From Anaerolineales bacterium UBA3499 (GTDB taxonomy: Bacteria > Chloroflexota > Anaerolineae > Anaerolineales > UBA11657): 48,022 nucleotides of DNA. The notes beneath the pieces were generated by a model. It was not told where the DNA came from and ran no database searches. It saw nothing but the letters and a program-made list of their open reading frames with translations. This document shows, one piece after another, positions 34,514 through 42,582 of this stretch. The first letter of the stretch is position 1, and every line of letters starts with the position of its first letter. The stretch lies in assembly GCA_002377585.1 (NCBI GenBank), contig DFQC01000012.1, positions 3,817 through 51,838 of the forward strand. Direction: 5' to 3'. The position numbers were made by a program, and so were the translations under genes.

Positions 34514-35595
34514 AAGCACGTATTGTTGCACTACCAGGTGATGGAATTGGTCCTGAAGTCACTAACGCTGCTGAACAAGTATTGGACAAAGTCTCCAATC
34601 TATTTAATCATGATATTCAAATAGATGAACGACTCATGGGAGGCGTTTCAATTGACAAAAATGGTATAGCTCTTACAGAAGAGACCTTAGCAGATTGCCT
34701 AGATGCTGATGCCGTGTTGCTAGGTGCAGTTGGAGGCCCCAAATGGGATGATCCAAGCGCCAAAGTACGCCCAGAACAAGGACTTCTAACTCTAAGAAAA
34801 GAAATGGGTTTGTTTGCCAACCTAAGACCAGTAAGTACACATCAAAAACTGCAAGATTCTTCACCATTGAAGAATGAACTTCTAAAGGGTGTAGACATAC
34901 TCGTAGTACGAGAATTGACTGGTGGAATATATTTTGGGGAGCCAAGCTGTCGCAGTGTCAATCAAAATGGAAACTTGTATGCTGTAGATTCTATGGTCTA
35001 CTTGGACTATGAAGTAAAAAGAATAGTGGAACTAGCATGCAGTTTAGCGGAAGACCGGCAAGGTAAAGTAACTTCTGTTGATAAAGCAAACGTTCTTGAA
35101 TCATCTAGATTATGGCGTCAAATAGCTACTGAGGTTGCACATGATCATCCAAAGATTAGTTTCGATCATTTATTAGTTGATGCAGCGGCAATGCACCTAA
35201 TCACAAAACCATCTAATTTTGACGTATTAGTAACTAGCAATCTGTTTGGCGATATACTGACCGATGAAGCATCTGTACTCACCGGTTCGATGGGAAATCT
35301 CCCCTCTGCTTCAGTCGGCACAAATGGGCCAGGACTGTATGAACCCATACATGGATCTGCACCCGATATATCTGGCAAAGGCATTGCCAATCCTATAGGA
35401 ATGATTCTCTCAGCAGCACTATTATTACGTTATTCACTCAAACTAGAACAAGAAGCCAAATGTATTGAAACAGCAGTCAATTTAGCACTACATGATGGAT
35501 GCCGTACAATCGACCTACAACAACATGAAAATTCTCTCTCAACCAAGCAGATGACCAAAGCTATCATTGATAGAATGCGGAACAACATAACATGA
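34510..35595 (+). CDS. leuB: 3-isopropylmalate dehydrogenase
   Basis: The NAD-dependent enzyme oxidatively decarboxylates 3-isopropylmalate (leucine) and erythro-3-methylmalate (citramalate route). The 361-residue product begins IVALPGDGIGPEVTNAAEQV and contains the substrate-binding arginines in LTLRKEMGLFANLRPV and VVRELTGGIYFG. It also has SVDKANVLESSRLWR (catalytic lysine), the metal-binding SNLFGDILTDEASVLTGSMGNLPSAS, and EPIHGSAPDISGKGIANPIG. It overlaps cimA and pheA by four bases each. All features are standard for LeuB. Confidence 0.96.
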   Translation: MKARIVALPGDGIGPEVTNAAEQVLDKVSNLFNHDIQIDERLMGGVSIDKNGIALTEETLADCLDADAVLLGAVGGPKWDDPSAKVRPEQGLLTLRKEMGLFANLRPVSTHQKLQDSSPLKNELLKGVDILVVRELTGGIYFGEPSCRSVNQNGNLYAVDSMVYLDYEVKRIVELACSLAEDRQGKVTSVDKANVLESSRLWRQIATEVAHDHPKISFDHLLVDAAAMHLITKPSNFDVLVTSNLFGDILTDEASVLTGSMGNLPSASVGTNGPGLYEPIHGSAPDISGKGIANPIGMILSAALLLRYSLKLEQEAKCIETAVNLALHDGCRTIDLQQHENSLSTKQMTKAIIDRMRNNIT

Positions 35596-36422
35596 AAGTT
35601 GCATTTCAAGGCGAAAGAGGTGCCTATTCAGAGGCAGCAGCTATAGACTATTTTGGGGAAAATATAGTACCAGTAGCGTGCCGCACGTTTGACACAGTAT
35701 TTTCAAGTGTAGACAGCGGAATCTGTGACAAAGGTATGATTCCTGTTGAGAACTCACTGGCTGGTAGCATACACAGAAATTATGACTTATTGCAAAGATA
35801 CCAATTGTCCATTGTAGGTGAAAAAAAATTTAGAGTCCGACATTGTTTGATTACACAACCAGGTGTACAAATAAAGGATATTCGCAAGGTAATGTCCCAC
35901 CCACAAGCTCTGGCTCAATGCGAAAAATACATTGACACATTAGGTATAGAACGTGAAGCTTCATACGATACTGCTGGAGCTGTCAAAACACTGTCAGAAA
36001 CAAATATTCGCGACCACGCTGCAATTGCATCACGACTTGCAGCAAAAGTATATAACATGCAGGTACTAGACGAATCGATAGAAGATGCCAAGGAAAACTA
36101 CACACGGTTCTTGGCACTAGCTCGTGAACCTAAACTAGTTAGCCACAAATCAACAAAGACCTCCATTGCATTTACACTTAATCAAGGAGGCACTACACCA
36201 GGATCTCTATTTAGAGCAATTGGAGTCTTTGCAATGCGTGACATCAACCTCACAAAAATAGAGTCTAGACCAACTCCATCAGAGACTTTTAACTATATCT
36301 TTTACCTAGATTTTGAGGGAAGCACACAAGAACTTAGATGCCAAAGAGCTCTTGAGCACCTTAGTGAGATGGCACCGGACGTACGTGTGTTTGGAACCTA
36401 CAAATCAGACAACACAATCTAA
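35592..36422 (+). CDS. pheA: Prephenate dehydratase with ACT domain
   Basis: The enzyme converts prephenate to phenylpyruvate, the Phe branch. The 276-residue product is a monofunctional dehydratase. It has VAFQGERGAYSEAAAIDYFG, MIPVENSLAGSIHRNYDLL, MSHPQALAQCEKYI, and the catalytic-region motif NYTRFLALA. The C-terminal ACT domain has GSLFRAIGVFAMRDINLTKIESRP, the Phe-binding ESRP motif included. No chorismate mutase domain is present, in line with the separate aroH. Unusually, it is the last gene of the branched-chain operon, overlapping leuB by four bases, rather than part of the aromatic operon. Confidence 0.95.
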   Translation: MKVAFQGERGAYSEAAAIDYFGENIVPVACRTFDTVFSSVDSGICDKGMIPVENSLAGSIHRNYDLLQRYQLSIVGEKKFRVRHCLITQPGVQIKDIRKVMSHPQALAQCEKYIDTLGIEREASYDTAGAVKTLSETNIRDHAAIASRLAAKVYNMQVLDESIEDAKENYTRFLALAREPKLVSHKSTKTSIAFTLNQGGTTPGSLFRAIGVFAMRDINLTKIESRPTPSETFNYIFYLDFEGSTQELRCQRALEHLSEMAPDVRVFGTYKSDNTI

Positions 36423-36432
36423 AGAAGACTTA

Positions 36433-37131
36433 TTAGAGCTGATCAAGTTCATATCTAACAGTGGCATATAGATTTTCAGCTCTCAATTCTTGTAATGTGA
36501 GGCAAGGTGCACCTAAATACTGCGCCAACGTAGGAGCAAGACCCTGGTCAAAAGCAGTATGTTCCATGTTGATTACAATACTACGTATGCCATGCTTATT
36601 CAAAAGCATTGCGGCTTGATATTCTTCATCTCTGGGAGACCTACTGGTCATAGACACATTTCCGGCACCATCAGTTAACAATATCATTAGAGGTACTACA
36701 TCGGGGTATAAGAGCTTCTGTTGCATAATTACTCTATGGGACAAGGTTAATCCCGATGATAAAGGTGTCTTACCACCTACAGGTATATCTGCTAAAGCAA
36801 CACGTGCTAGCTCCACAGACCCAGTCGGTGGCAAAACCAACGTTGCATCATTTTTCTGAAACACTATCAAACCGACTCTGTCCCTTCTCTTATATGCGTC
36901 AGTGAGCAATGAAACAATTGCACCTTTAGTAGCACTCATGCGTTCTGATACAGCCATGGACCATGAAGCATCCACTACAAACAAGACTAAGTTGGCGGAC
37001 TTACGCACACGAATTTTGCGGTGTAGATCTTCCGTTTTAATTGCAAATGCTACATCCTTAAGTTGCTCAGTACGGTCAATCTGATACGGTGCAGCAGCTC
37101 GAAAAGTTGCGTCAAATGCTACGTCCTGCAC
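36433..37131 (-). CDS. chlD: VWA domain of a ChlD/BchD-type metal chelatase subunit, probably expressed by -1 frameshift
   Basis: The 232 residues from the only in-frame start (GTG 37131) form an integrin-I/von Willebrand A domain. The metal-ion-dependent adhesion motif is present as VVDASWSMA (DxSxS), with the threonine in GGKTPLSSGL and the aspartate in LLTDGAG. This is the C-terminal part of ChlD/BchD chelatase subunits. The frame stays open upstream to 37420 with no ATG, GTG or TTG, coding an acidic, charged linker (for instance NNDNHWWEGGRKDD) that is typical between the AAA and VWA parts. A -1 shift at 37395-37401 would join it to the upstream ChlI-like frame as one 686-residue ChlD. 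GTG 37131 lacks a good ribosome binding site. Confidence 0.8.
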   Translation of the reverse strand: MQDVAFDATFRAAAPYQIDRTEQLKDVAFAIKTEDLHRKIRVRKSANLVLFVVDASWSMAVSERMSATKGAIVSLLTDAYKRRDRVGLIVFQKNDATLVLPPTGSVELARVALADIPVGGKTPLSSGLTLSHRVIMQQKLLYPDVVPLMILLTDGAGNVSMTSRSPRDEEYQAAMLLNKHGIRSIVINMEHTAFDQGLAPTLAQYLGAPCLTLQELRAENLYATVRYELDQL

Positions 37132-37346
37132 CTCACCATTCGCAGGCCTAGCCTGTACATAGCGACCACGTTTTCTGTTAGTTCTAGTCGTGCTGCGTCT
37201 ACCACTATGCTGACGAGTAAGTTTATCTAGAGGAGTATCAAAGGTCCGAGCCTCAAATTCACCCCCTACGTCATCTTTGCGACCACCTTCCCACCAATGA
37301 TTATCATTATTAGATACTGGATTTTTCTGATGCGAGGTTGGCTCTG

Positions 37347-37404
37347 CACTACTATGATCTATTTCTTCTTGAGTAGTGGTTATATCAGTCTTGTCTTTTT
37401 TTTT
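37347..37404 (-). promoter_or_regulatory. Candidate programmed -1 frameshift site (A9 run, A-AAA-AAG heptamer, downstream stem-loop)
   Basis: On the minus strand nine A residues (37404-37396) are followed by G. In the zero frame this reads ATA AAA AAA AAG, so the last seven bases are the classic slippery heptamer A_AAA_AAG used in dnaX. Slipping back one base avoids the TAA that ends the zero-frame product a few codons on and enters the VWA frame. A 7-bp stem (CACTACT at 37378-37372 with AGTAGTG at 37353-37347) lies 16 bases downstream, a longer spacing than usual. A sequencing or natural indel in the homopolymer is the main alternative. Confidence 0.6.
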
Positions 37405-38492
37405 ATTTGTGTTTGATTGTCAGAGGATTCAGTGTCCGACTGATCTGCATCTGATTGTTGGTTACTAGAATGCGTCTCCTCAAGACGTTGTTCTAGTTCA
37501 CCAATACCAAGACCTACAGCCTCAAAAGGCCCATTTTTGACTCTATGAGGTAAGGCAAGTTGTGCTGCTATTAGCACATCATTGTCGGTGATTGATTCCC
37601 GACGATGTAAGGCAGCATGTGCACGGGCTGCTCGCAAGATAACTAAATCAGCACGATGCCCTTCAACTCCTAAGCTAGTAGTTAAAGCAGCGATGTTCTC
37701 TAAATTCATACGAGAGTAATCCACTTTATCAACAATCTTTCGAGCAGACACAATATCGCTAGAGATAGTATCAACATTAGATTGCCATTTTTCTTGAAAC
37801 ACTATCGGTTTAGATTCAAACTGTAGCATTCTTTCCATAATTGACACACGATCTGCAGATTCTACAAGACCCTGAATATCAACCGACAAAGCAAAACGGT
37901 CAAGCAATTGCGGACGCAAATCACCTTCTTCAGGATTCATAGTCCCTACAAGAATAAAGCGAGCAGGATGACTAAAAGATATCCCTTCACGCTCTACAAT
38001 GTTTACACCCATCGCAGCTGAATCTAATAACAAATCAACTACGTGATCGTCCAACAGATTGACTTCGTCTATGTACAACAAACCACGATTGGCAGAAGCT
38101 AATACACCAGGATCGAAATGGCGCTCACCTTGTTTGATAGCTTTTTCTATATCCAATGTACCGACCACACGGTCCTCTGTAGCACTGACTGGTAAATCAA
38201 CAAAAGGTGTAGGTTTGACAACACTCTGCAAATCACCTGTTACTAATGATCTTTCCTGACATTCAGTACACCACTCTAATGTTACATTGGGATCACAACC
38301 AAATCTGCAATCTTCTATCACTTCCACATCCGGCAAAAGTGAGGCTAATGCTCGCGCGGCAGTTGACTTTGCCGTGCCTCTTTCACCACGAATCAACACT
38401 CCTCCAATACGTGGATTGACTGCATTAAGCAGCAAAGCACGTTTCATTAAATCCTGACCCACGATAGCTGGAAATGGATAAATTTTTCGCAT
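37380..38492 (-). CDS. chlI: AAA+ ATPase subunit of Mg/Co chelatase (ChlI-like), zero-frame product
   Basis: The 370-residue product is an AAA+ ATPase of the magnesium/cobalt chelatase type, the motor that helps insert the metal into a tetrapyrrole. Walker A is GERGTAKSTAARAL (about residues 37-50), Walker B is GLLYIDEVNLLDDHVVDLLLD, and the LVGTMNPEEGDLRPQLLDRFALSVDI block contains sensor 1 and the arginine finger. A C-terminal lid and an acidic Ser/Asp/Gln-rich tail follow, ending in QTQIKKKTRLI at the A9 run. Without a shift it is a ChlI-sized protein; with the -1 shift it becomes the N-terminal part of ChlD. No large chelatase subunit (cobN or bchH) is in the window, so the metal is undecided; cobalt (cobalamin) is likelier because no bacteriochlorophyll genes are seen. 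Confidence 0.88.
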   Translation of the reverse strand: MRKIYPFPAIVGQDLMKRALLLNAVNPRIGGVLIRGERGTAKSTAARALASLLPDVEVIEDCRFGCDPNVTLEWCTECQERSLVTGDLQSVVKPTPFVDLPVSATEDRVVGTLDIEKAIKQGERHFDPGVLASANRGLLYIDEVNLLDDHVVDLLLDSAAMGVNIVEREGISFSHPARFILVGTMNPEEGDLRPQLLDRFALSVDIQGLVESADRVSIMERMLQFESKPIVFQEKWQSNVDTISSDIVSARKIVDKVDYSRMNLENIAALTTSLGVEGHRADLVILRAARAHAALHRRESITDNDVLIAAQLALPHRVKNGPFEAVGLGIGELEQRLEETHSSNQQSDADQSDTESSDNQTQIKKKTRLI

Positions 38493-38512
38493 AATTAGTT
38501 CACTATCTTATC

Positions 38513-38543
38513 ATTATACCGTGAAGTTATGTTAGGTTGTCAA
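38513..38543 (-). promoter_or_regulatory. Promoter of the chelatase gene
   Basis: Minus-strand consensus TTGACA (38543-38538) and TATAAT (38518-38513) are separated by 19 bases. The -35 box overlaps the -35 box of the divergent S1 promoter. Confidence 0.5.
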
Positions 38544-38565
38544 TCCTCAGAAACAGTCCTATAAT
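38537..38565 (+). promoter_or_regulatory. Promoter of ribosomal protein S1 gene
   Basis: TTGTCA (38537-38542) is exactly 17 bases from consensus TATAAT (38560-38565), a strong sigma70-type promoter, about 60 bases before the rpsA ATG. Confidence 0.75.
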
Positions 38566-38629
38566 GCAAACTTAATTATTTGATAAATAAATACAACGAA
38601 TAGAATATACAACTCACGATAGAATAAAC

Positions 38630-39820
38630 ATGAAAGAAACTTTTGCCAAACAAGAAGCCAACCCGTTAGCAACAATAGACACAAATGGAGATCTTACGTC
38701 CGTAGATAGTATTGACTTATTTGTCCCAAAACGCGATGAGATTCATAGCGGAACAATAGTGCAAATATCAGATGATCAGATACTGATAGATATAGGATAT
38801 AAAAGCGAAGGCACTGTACCGCAACATGAACTTTCAAAATTGTCTGATAGCGTAATGCAGAAAATGAAAGTTGGTGATCAGGTCATGACTTATGTGCTTC
38901 GTGGTGCAGACCAAGATAAACCTATGATATTGTCGCTCCTCAAAGCACAGGAACTTCAGGAATGGGAACAAGCAAAGCAACAAATGATTGCAAAGAGTAT
39001 TCACAATGGTCATGTGCTCGAGATTAATAAAGGTGGAGTTATTGTTGAAGTAGGAAATCTTAGAGGCTTCCTGCCAAGTTCTTGCATCAATTTGGAACAT
39101 AACATCAATAAGAAAAATACCAATAGCCAAAACAACTGGAATCATTTGTTAGGACAGAAAATTACCTACAAGATTATCGAGGTGAGTCAAAAGCGCAACA
39201 AATTGATTGTATCGGAACGAGCTGCTCAAAAGGAAGTCCAGAAATCCAAACGCGAGCATTTGCTTTCTACTATACAAATTAGTCAAGTACTGTCTGGAAC
39301 AGTTGTATCACTTGAAAAATTCGGCGCATTTGTAGACATTGGTGGTATTGATGGTCTAGTACACAATTCTGAGATTTCGTGGAAACGAGTGAGTCATCCA
39401 AGCGAAGCACTAAAAGTTGGACAAACAGTCAATGTTGCAATCTTAACTCTGGACCTTGAACGATCAAGAATAGGGTTGTCATTGAAAGCACTGCAACAAA
39501 ATCCATGGGATAACATTCAAGACATCCTCATAGAGGGGCAACTTGCCTATGCTACAGTCACTAATGTGACCAAGTTCGGCATATTCGCTTCTCTGAAAGA
39601 TTGTCCAACAATTGAAGGATTCGTTCATATTACTGAGTTATCCGATGACATCGTAAAAGATCCCAAAGAAGTGGTCACGATAGGAGAGGAAGTCATTGTC
39701 AGAATAATGAGCATTGATAAAACCAGACAAAGACTTAGACTCAGTATAAAAGAAGTTGTAGAAGATCGCTTTGAGGATTCAGATTATTTTCTGTACTTAG
39801 AAAAATCTCTAAGTAATTAG
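38630..39820 (+). CDS. rpsA: Ribosomal protein S1 (four S1 domains)
   Basis: S1 binds mRNA on the small ribosomal subunit and helps initiation. The 396-residue product has four S1 (OB-fold) repeats. Their approximate spans are 36-92 (GTIVQISDDQILIDIGYKSEG), 122-198 (GHVLEINKGGVIVEVGNLRG), 220-288 (GTVVSLEKFGAFVDIGGIDG) and 306-378 (ATVTNVTKFGIFASLKD). The third has the most typical RNA-binding face. Four repeats are usual outside Proteobacteria, where six are found. It has a strong promoter and precedes clpC, which has a separate -10 element. Some four-repeat proteins are S1 homologues of uncertain ribosome association. Confidence 0.9.
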   Translation: MKETFAKQEANPLATIDTNGDLTSVDSIDLFVPKRDEIHSGTIVQISDDQILIDIGYKSEGTVPQHELSKLSDSVMQKMKVGDQVMTYVLRGADQDKPMILSLLKAQELQEWEQAKQQMIAKSIHNGHVLEINKGGVIVEVGNLRGFLPSSCINLEHNINKKNTNSQNNWNHLLGQKITYKIIEVSQKRNKLIVSERAAQKEVQKSKREHLLSTIQISQVLSGTVVSLEKFGAFVDIGGIDGLVHNSEISWKRVSHPSEALKVGQTVNVAILTLDLERSRIGLSLKALQQNPWDNIQDILIEGQLAYATVTNVTKFGIFASLKDCPTIEGFVHITELSDDIVKDPKEVVTIGEEVIVRIMSIDKTRQRLRLSIKEVVEDRFEDSDYFLYLEKSLSN

Positions 39821-39894
39821 CATGATATCATTAGGTTAGCTTGTATCTGCAAATTATACTTGGACAACTGTTAACTGAGTTCTGATAATTGTTT

Positions 39895-39902
39895 GCTAGA
39901 AT
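39895..39902 (+). promoter_or_regulatory. Candidate -10 of clpC promoter
   Basis: TAGAAT at 39897-39902 is preceded by TGC, giving a TG-N extended -10 (39894-39902). No convincing -35 box is seen. The element is about 30 bases before the clpC start. Confidence 0.4.
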
Positions 39903-39933
39903 ACATACATAGAAACGCTAAGAGGCCATAATT

Positions 39934-42453
39934 TTGTCCAGAAATATGCAACGCTTCACACAGCGGGCACGTAGAGTACTAAGCACCGCACAGACTGAGG
40001 CAAAGAGATTAAATCAGTCAATGATTTGCCCTGAACACATGCTGCTTGGTCTAGTATTAGATGATGGAGGGGTAGCTTACCATGTCCTACATGATCTCGG
40101 TATTAGTGGCAAACAGACGAAGATTATTATCGACAGATTAAGTGCTGGGCGCAATGAAGATATACAGGATAGCAAATTGCGCTTATCTCCAACTACAGAA
40201 CTGACTCTTAAGCATGCTGTAAATGAAGCACAAAAATTGGGTCATGATTATATTGGCACTGAACACATTTTACTCAGTTTGGTCCGTGATGAGAAAGGAA
40301 TTGTAATAGAAGTATTGAAAAAGTTGGGTATTTCACCCGAACAAGTGCGTAGGCATACTAGACGTATTTTGAAAGAAATTCCGCCTGAAGCGGAGAATAT
40401 ATCCAAAGAAGTAAATGTTCGTAAATCGCGTAAAAAACAAAAAAAGAAAACGCCGCTTTCTGACCAACTTGCTACAGACCTTACCAAATTGGCTGAATCT
40501 AACAAATTAGATCCAGTTATTGGAAGGCACTCTGAAGTAGAACGATTGATACAAATTTTAGCTAGACGAACAAAGAATAACCCAGCATTAATAGGAGAAC
40601 CTGGTGTAGGCAAAACCGCTATAGTAGAGGGGCTGGCTCAACGTATTGTGTCAGGTGAAGTACCGGAATTACTATTCTCCAAACGTGTTTTACAACTAGA
40701 CGTTGGATCAATTGTAGCTGGCACCATGTATCGTGGTCAATTTGAAGAAAGAATGAAACGTATTATTGATGAAATCAAACAATCCGGAGCCATTCTTTTT
40801 ATTGACGAAGCACACATGCTAGTTGGAGCTGGATCAGCAGGATCATCAGTAGATGCCGCAAACATACTGAAACCAGCACTATCCCGCGGCGAGCTACAAG
40901 TAATTGGAGCAACAACGCTAGATGAATACCGTAAACATATTGAGGGCGATGCTGCTCTCGAGAGACGATTCCAACCTGTGCACGTTGATGAGCCTACTGT
41001 TGATGAAACAATAGAAATTCTCCACGGAATAAAGGATCGTTATGAGCAACATCATCGTGTTAATATTACAGATAAAGCTATAGACGCTGCTGCTAATCTA
41101 TCTGTACGATATTTATCAGACAGATTTTTGCCTGATAAAGCTATTGATTTAATTGATGAATCTGCTTCCAGAGTACGTATGTATAAAAGTCCGGAAGCAC
41201 TGCAACTTAAGGAAATGGTTATCAACTTAAAGTCAGTTCGTGAAAACCATGCTTTAGCAATTGAGGAATCCCGACATGATGATGCCAATGAGCTATTGGA
41301 CCGTGAAGCAGAATTAGAGCGTCAGCTTGAGCAATTACGAGCTGGTTGGGACCGTGCTACAGGCCCACAGGTGAAGGAAGAAGATATAGCCGAAGTAGTT
41401 TCAATGTGGACGAAGATACCTGTAAGCCAAATTACTGAAGCTGAGACTGAACGTCTTCTTCATATGGAAGATGCTTTACATAAACGCATTGTTGGACAAA
41501 ACGAAGCCATTGAATCAATATCGCGTGCAATAAGACGAGCACGAGCCGGTTTAAAGGACCCGCACAGACCAATTGGTTCTTTCGTATTTCTTGGTCCAAC
41601 AGGAGTGGGTAAAACGGAGTTGACCAAAGCAATGGCTGAGTTCTTGTTTGGAAATGAAGAAGCACTTGTTCAGCTAGATATGTCTGAATTTATGGAAAGA
41701 CATACTGTCAGCAGGCTTATTGGTTCACCTCCAGGTTACGTAGGGTATGAAGATGCGGGACAATTGACAGAAGCTATTCGCCGTCGTCCATATTCTATTG
41801 TTGTATTTGATGAAGTAGAAAAAGCACACCCCGAAGCACATAATTTGTTACTCCAAATAATGGAAGAAGGACATCTTTCCGATTCGAAAGGAAAAAAAGT
41901 TGACTTTAGAAATGCATTAATCATCATGACTTCTAATATTGGGGCAGAATTGATTCGAAAACAAACAGATTTTGGTTTTCAGGGATCAGTCGAACCAACC
42001 GAAAAAGCCGACCAAGCATATCAAGACATGCAAAAAAATCTCACTGAGGCATTGCATGAGATATTCAGGCCAGAGTTTATAAATCGCGTAGATGAAACCA
42101 TTGTTTTCAGATCACTAACTAAACAAGAGATAAATGCCATCGTGGATCTAGAACTGGGCAAACTAAGACTTCGTCTAAATTCTCATAATTTGGATTTGGA
42201 TATTAGCGATTCTGCAAAATCATTTCTGGCAAATGAAGGTTATGACCCTGAATATGGAGCTCGTCCACTAAGACGAGTCATACAACGACATGTAGAAGAC
42301 CCACTTTCTGATATGCTTCTCGCATCGCCAGTACAAGCTGGGCTTGTTATTATTGATCTGAATACTGACAAAGACGAAATCAAGATAGATGTAGATCAAA
42401 AAGAAATATCAACTGTCGAAACACAAGAACCAGTTGATGTGGTTACTTCATAA
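39934..42453 (+). CDS. clpC: ATP-dependent Clp protease ATPase subunit ClpC
   Basis: ClpC is a two-ring AAA+ unfoldase that feeds substrates to ClpP. The 839-residue product has the Clp N-terminal double repeat (about 1-145), then D1 with Walker A GEPGVGKTAIVEG and Walker B ILFIDEAHMLVG. A middle UVR-like coiled segment (HALAIEESRHDDANELLDRE) distinguishes ClpC from ClpA. D2 has Walker A GPTGVGKTELTKAMAEF, Walker B IVVFDEVEKAH and the C-terminal small domain YGARPLRRVIQRHVEDPLS. A TTG at 39934 lies eight bases after AGAGG, whereas the ATG at 39946 is twenty bases away, so TTG is preferred. The clpP gene is not in the window. Confidence 0.96.
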   Translation: MSRNMQRFTQRARRVLSTAQTEAKRLNQSMICPEHMLLGLVLDDGGVAYHVLHDLGISGKQTKIIIDRLSAGRNEDIQDSKLRLSPTTELTLKHAVNEAQKLGHDYIGTEHILLSLVRDEKGIVIEVLKKLGISPEQVRRHTRRILKEIPPEAENISKEVNVRKSRKKQKKKTPLSDQLATDLTKLAESNKLDPVIGRHSEVERLIQILARRTKNNPALIGEPGVGKTAIVEGLAQRIVSGEVPELLFSKRVLQLDVGSIVAGTMYRGQFEERMKRIIDEIKQSGAILFIDEAHMLVGAGSAGSSVDAANILKPALSRGELQVIGATTLDEYRKHIEGDAALERRFQPVHVDEPTVDETIEILHGIKDRYEQHHRVNITDKAIDAAANLSVRYLSDRFLPDKAIDLIDESASRVRMYKSPEALQLKEMVINLKSVRENHALAIEESRHDDANELLDREAELERQLEQLRAGWDRATGPQVKEEDIAEVVSMWTKIPVSQITEAETERLLHMEDALHKRIVGQNEAIESISRAIRRARAGLKDPHRPIGSFVFLGPTGVGKTELTKAMAEFLFGNEEALVQLDMSEFMERHTVSRLIGSPPGYVGYEDAGQLTEAIRRRPYSIVVFDEVEKAHPEAHNLLLQIMEEGHLSDSKGKKVDFRNALIIMTSNIGAELIRKQTDFGFQGSVEPTEKADQAYQDMQKNLTEALHEIFRPEFINRVDETIVFRSLTKQEINAIVDLELGKLRLRLNSHNLDLDISDSAKSFLANEGYDPEYGARPLRRVIQRHVEDPLSDMLLASPVQAGLVIIDLNTDKDEIKIDVDQKEISTVETQEPVDVVTS

Positions 42454-42582
42454 GTAATATTGACATTCAAATATTGTCCACCCCTTCGACAACATAGATA
42501 GTTTTTTCACATCAAAACATGTTCTCGCTGCCATTTATTTTGCGATATAATCTTCAAACTCACTTTTTTCCACAGGCTCACA

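Noticed and set aside
37347..37404. The break between the AAA+ and VWA parts as plain pseudogene decay.
   Set aside because: Both halves and the linker are intact, and the break lies precisely on a canonical slippery heptamer; a sequencing indel remains possible and is noted in the finding.
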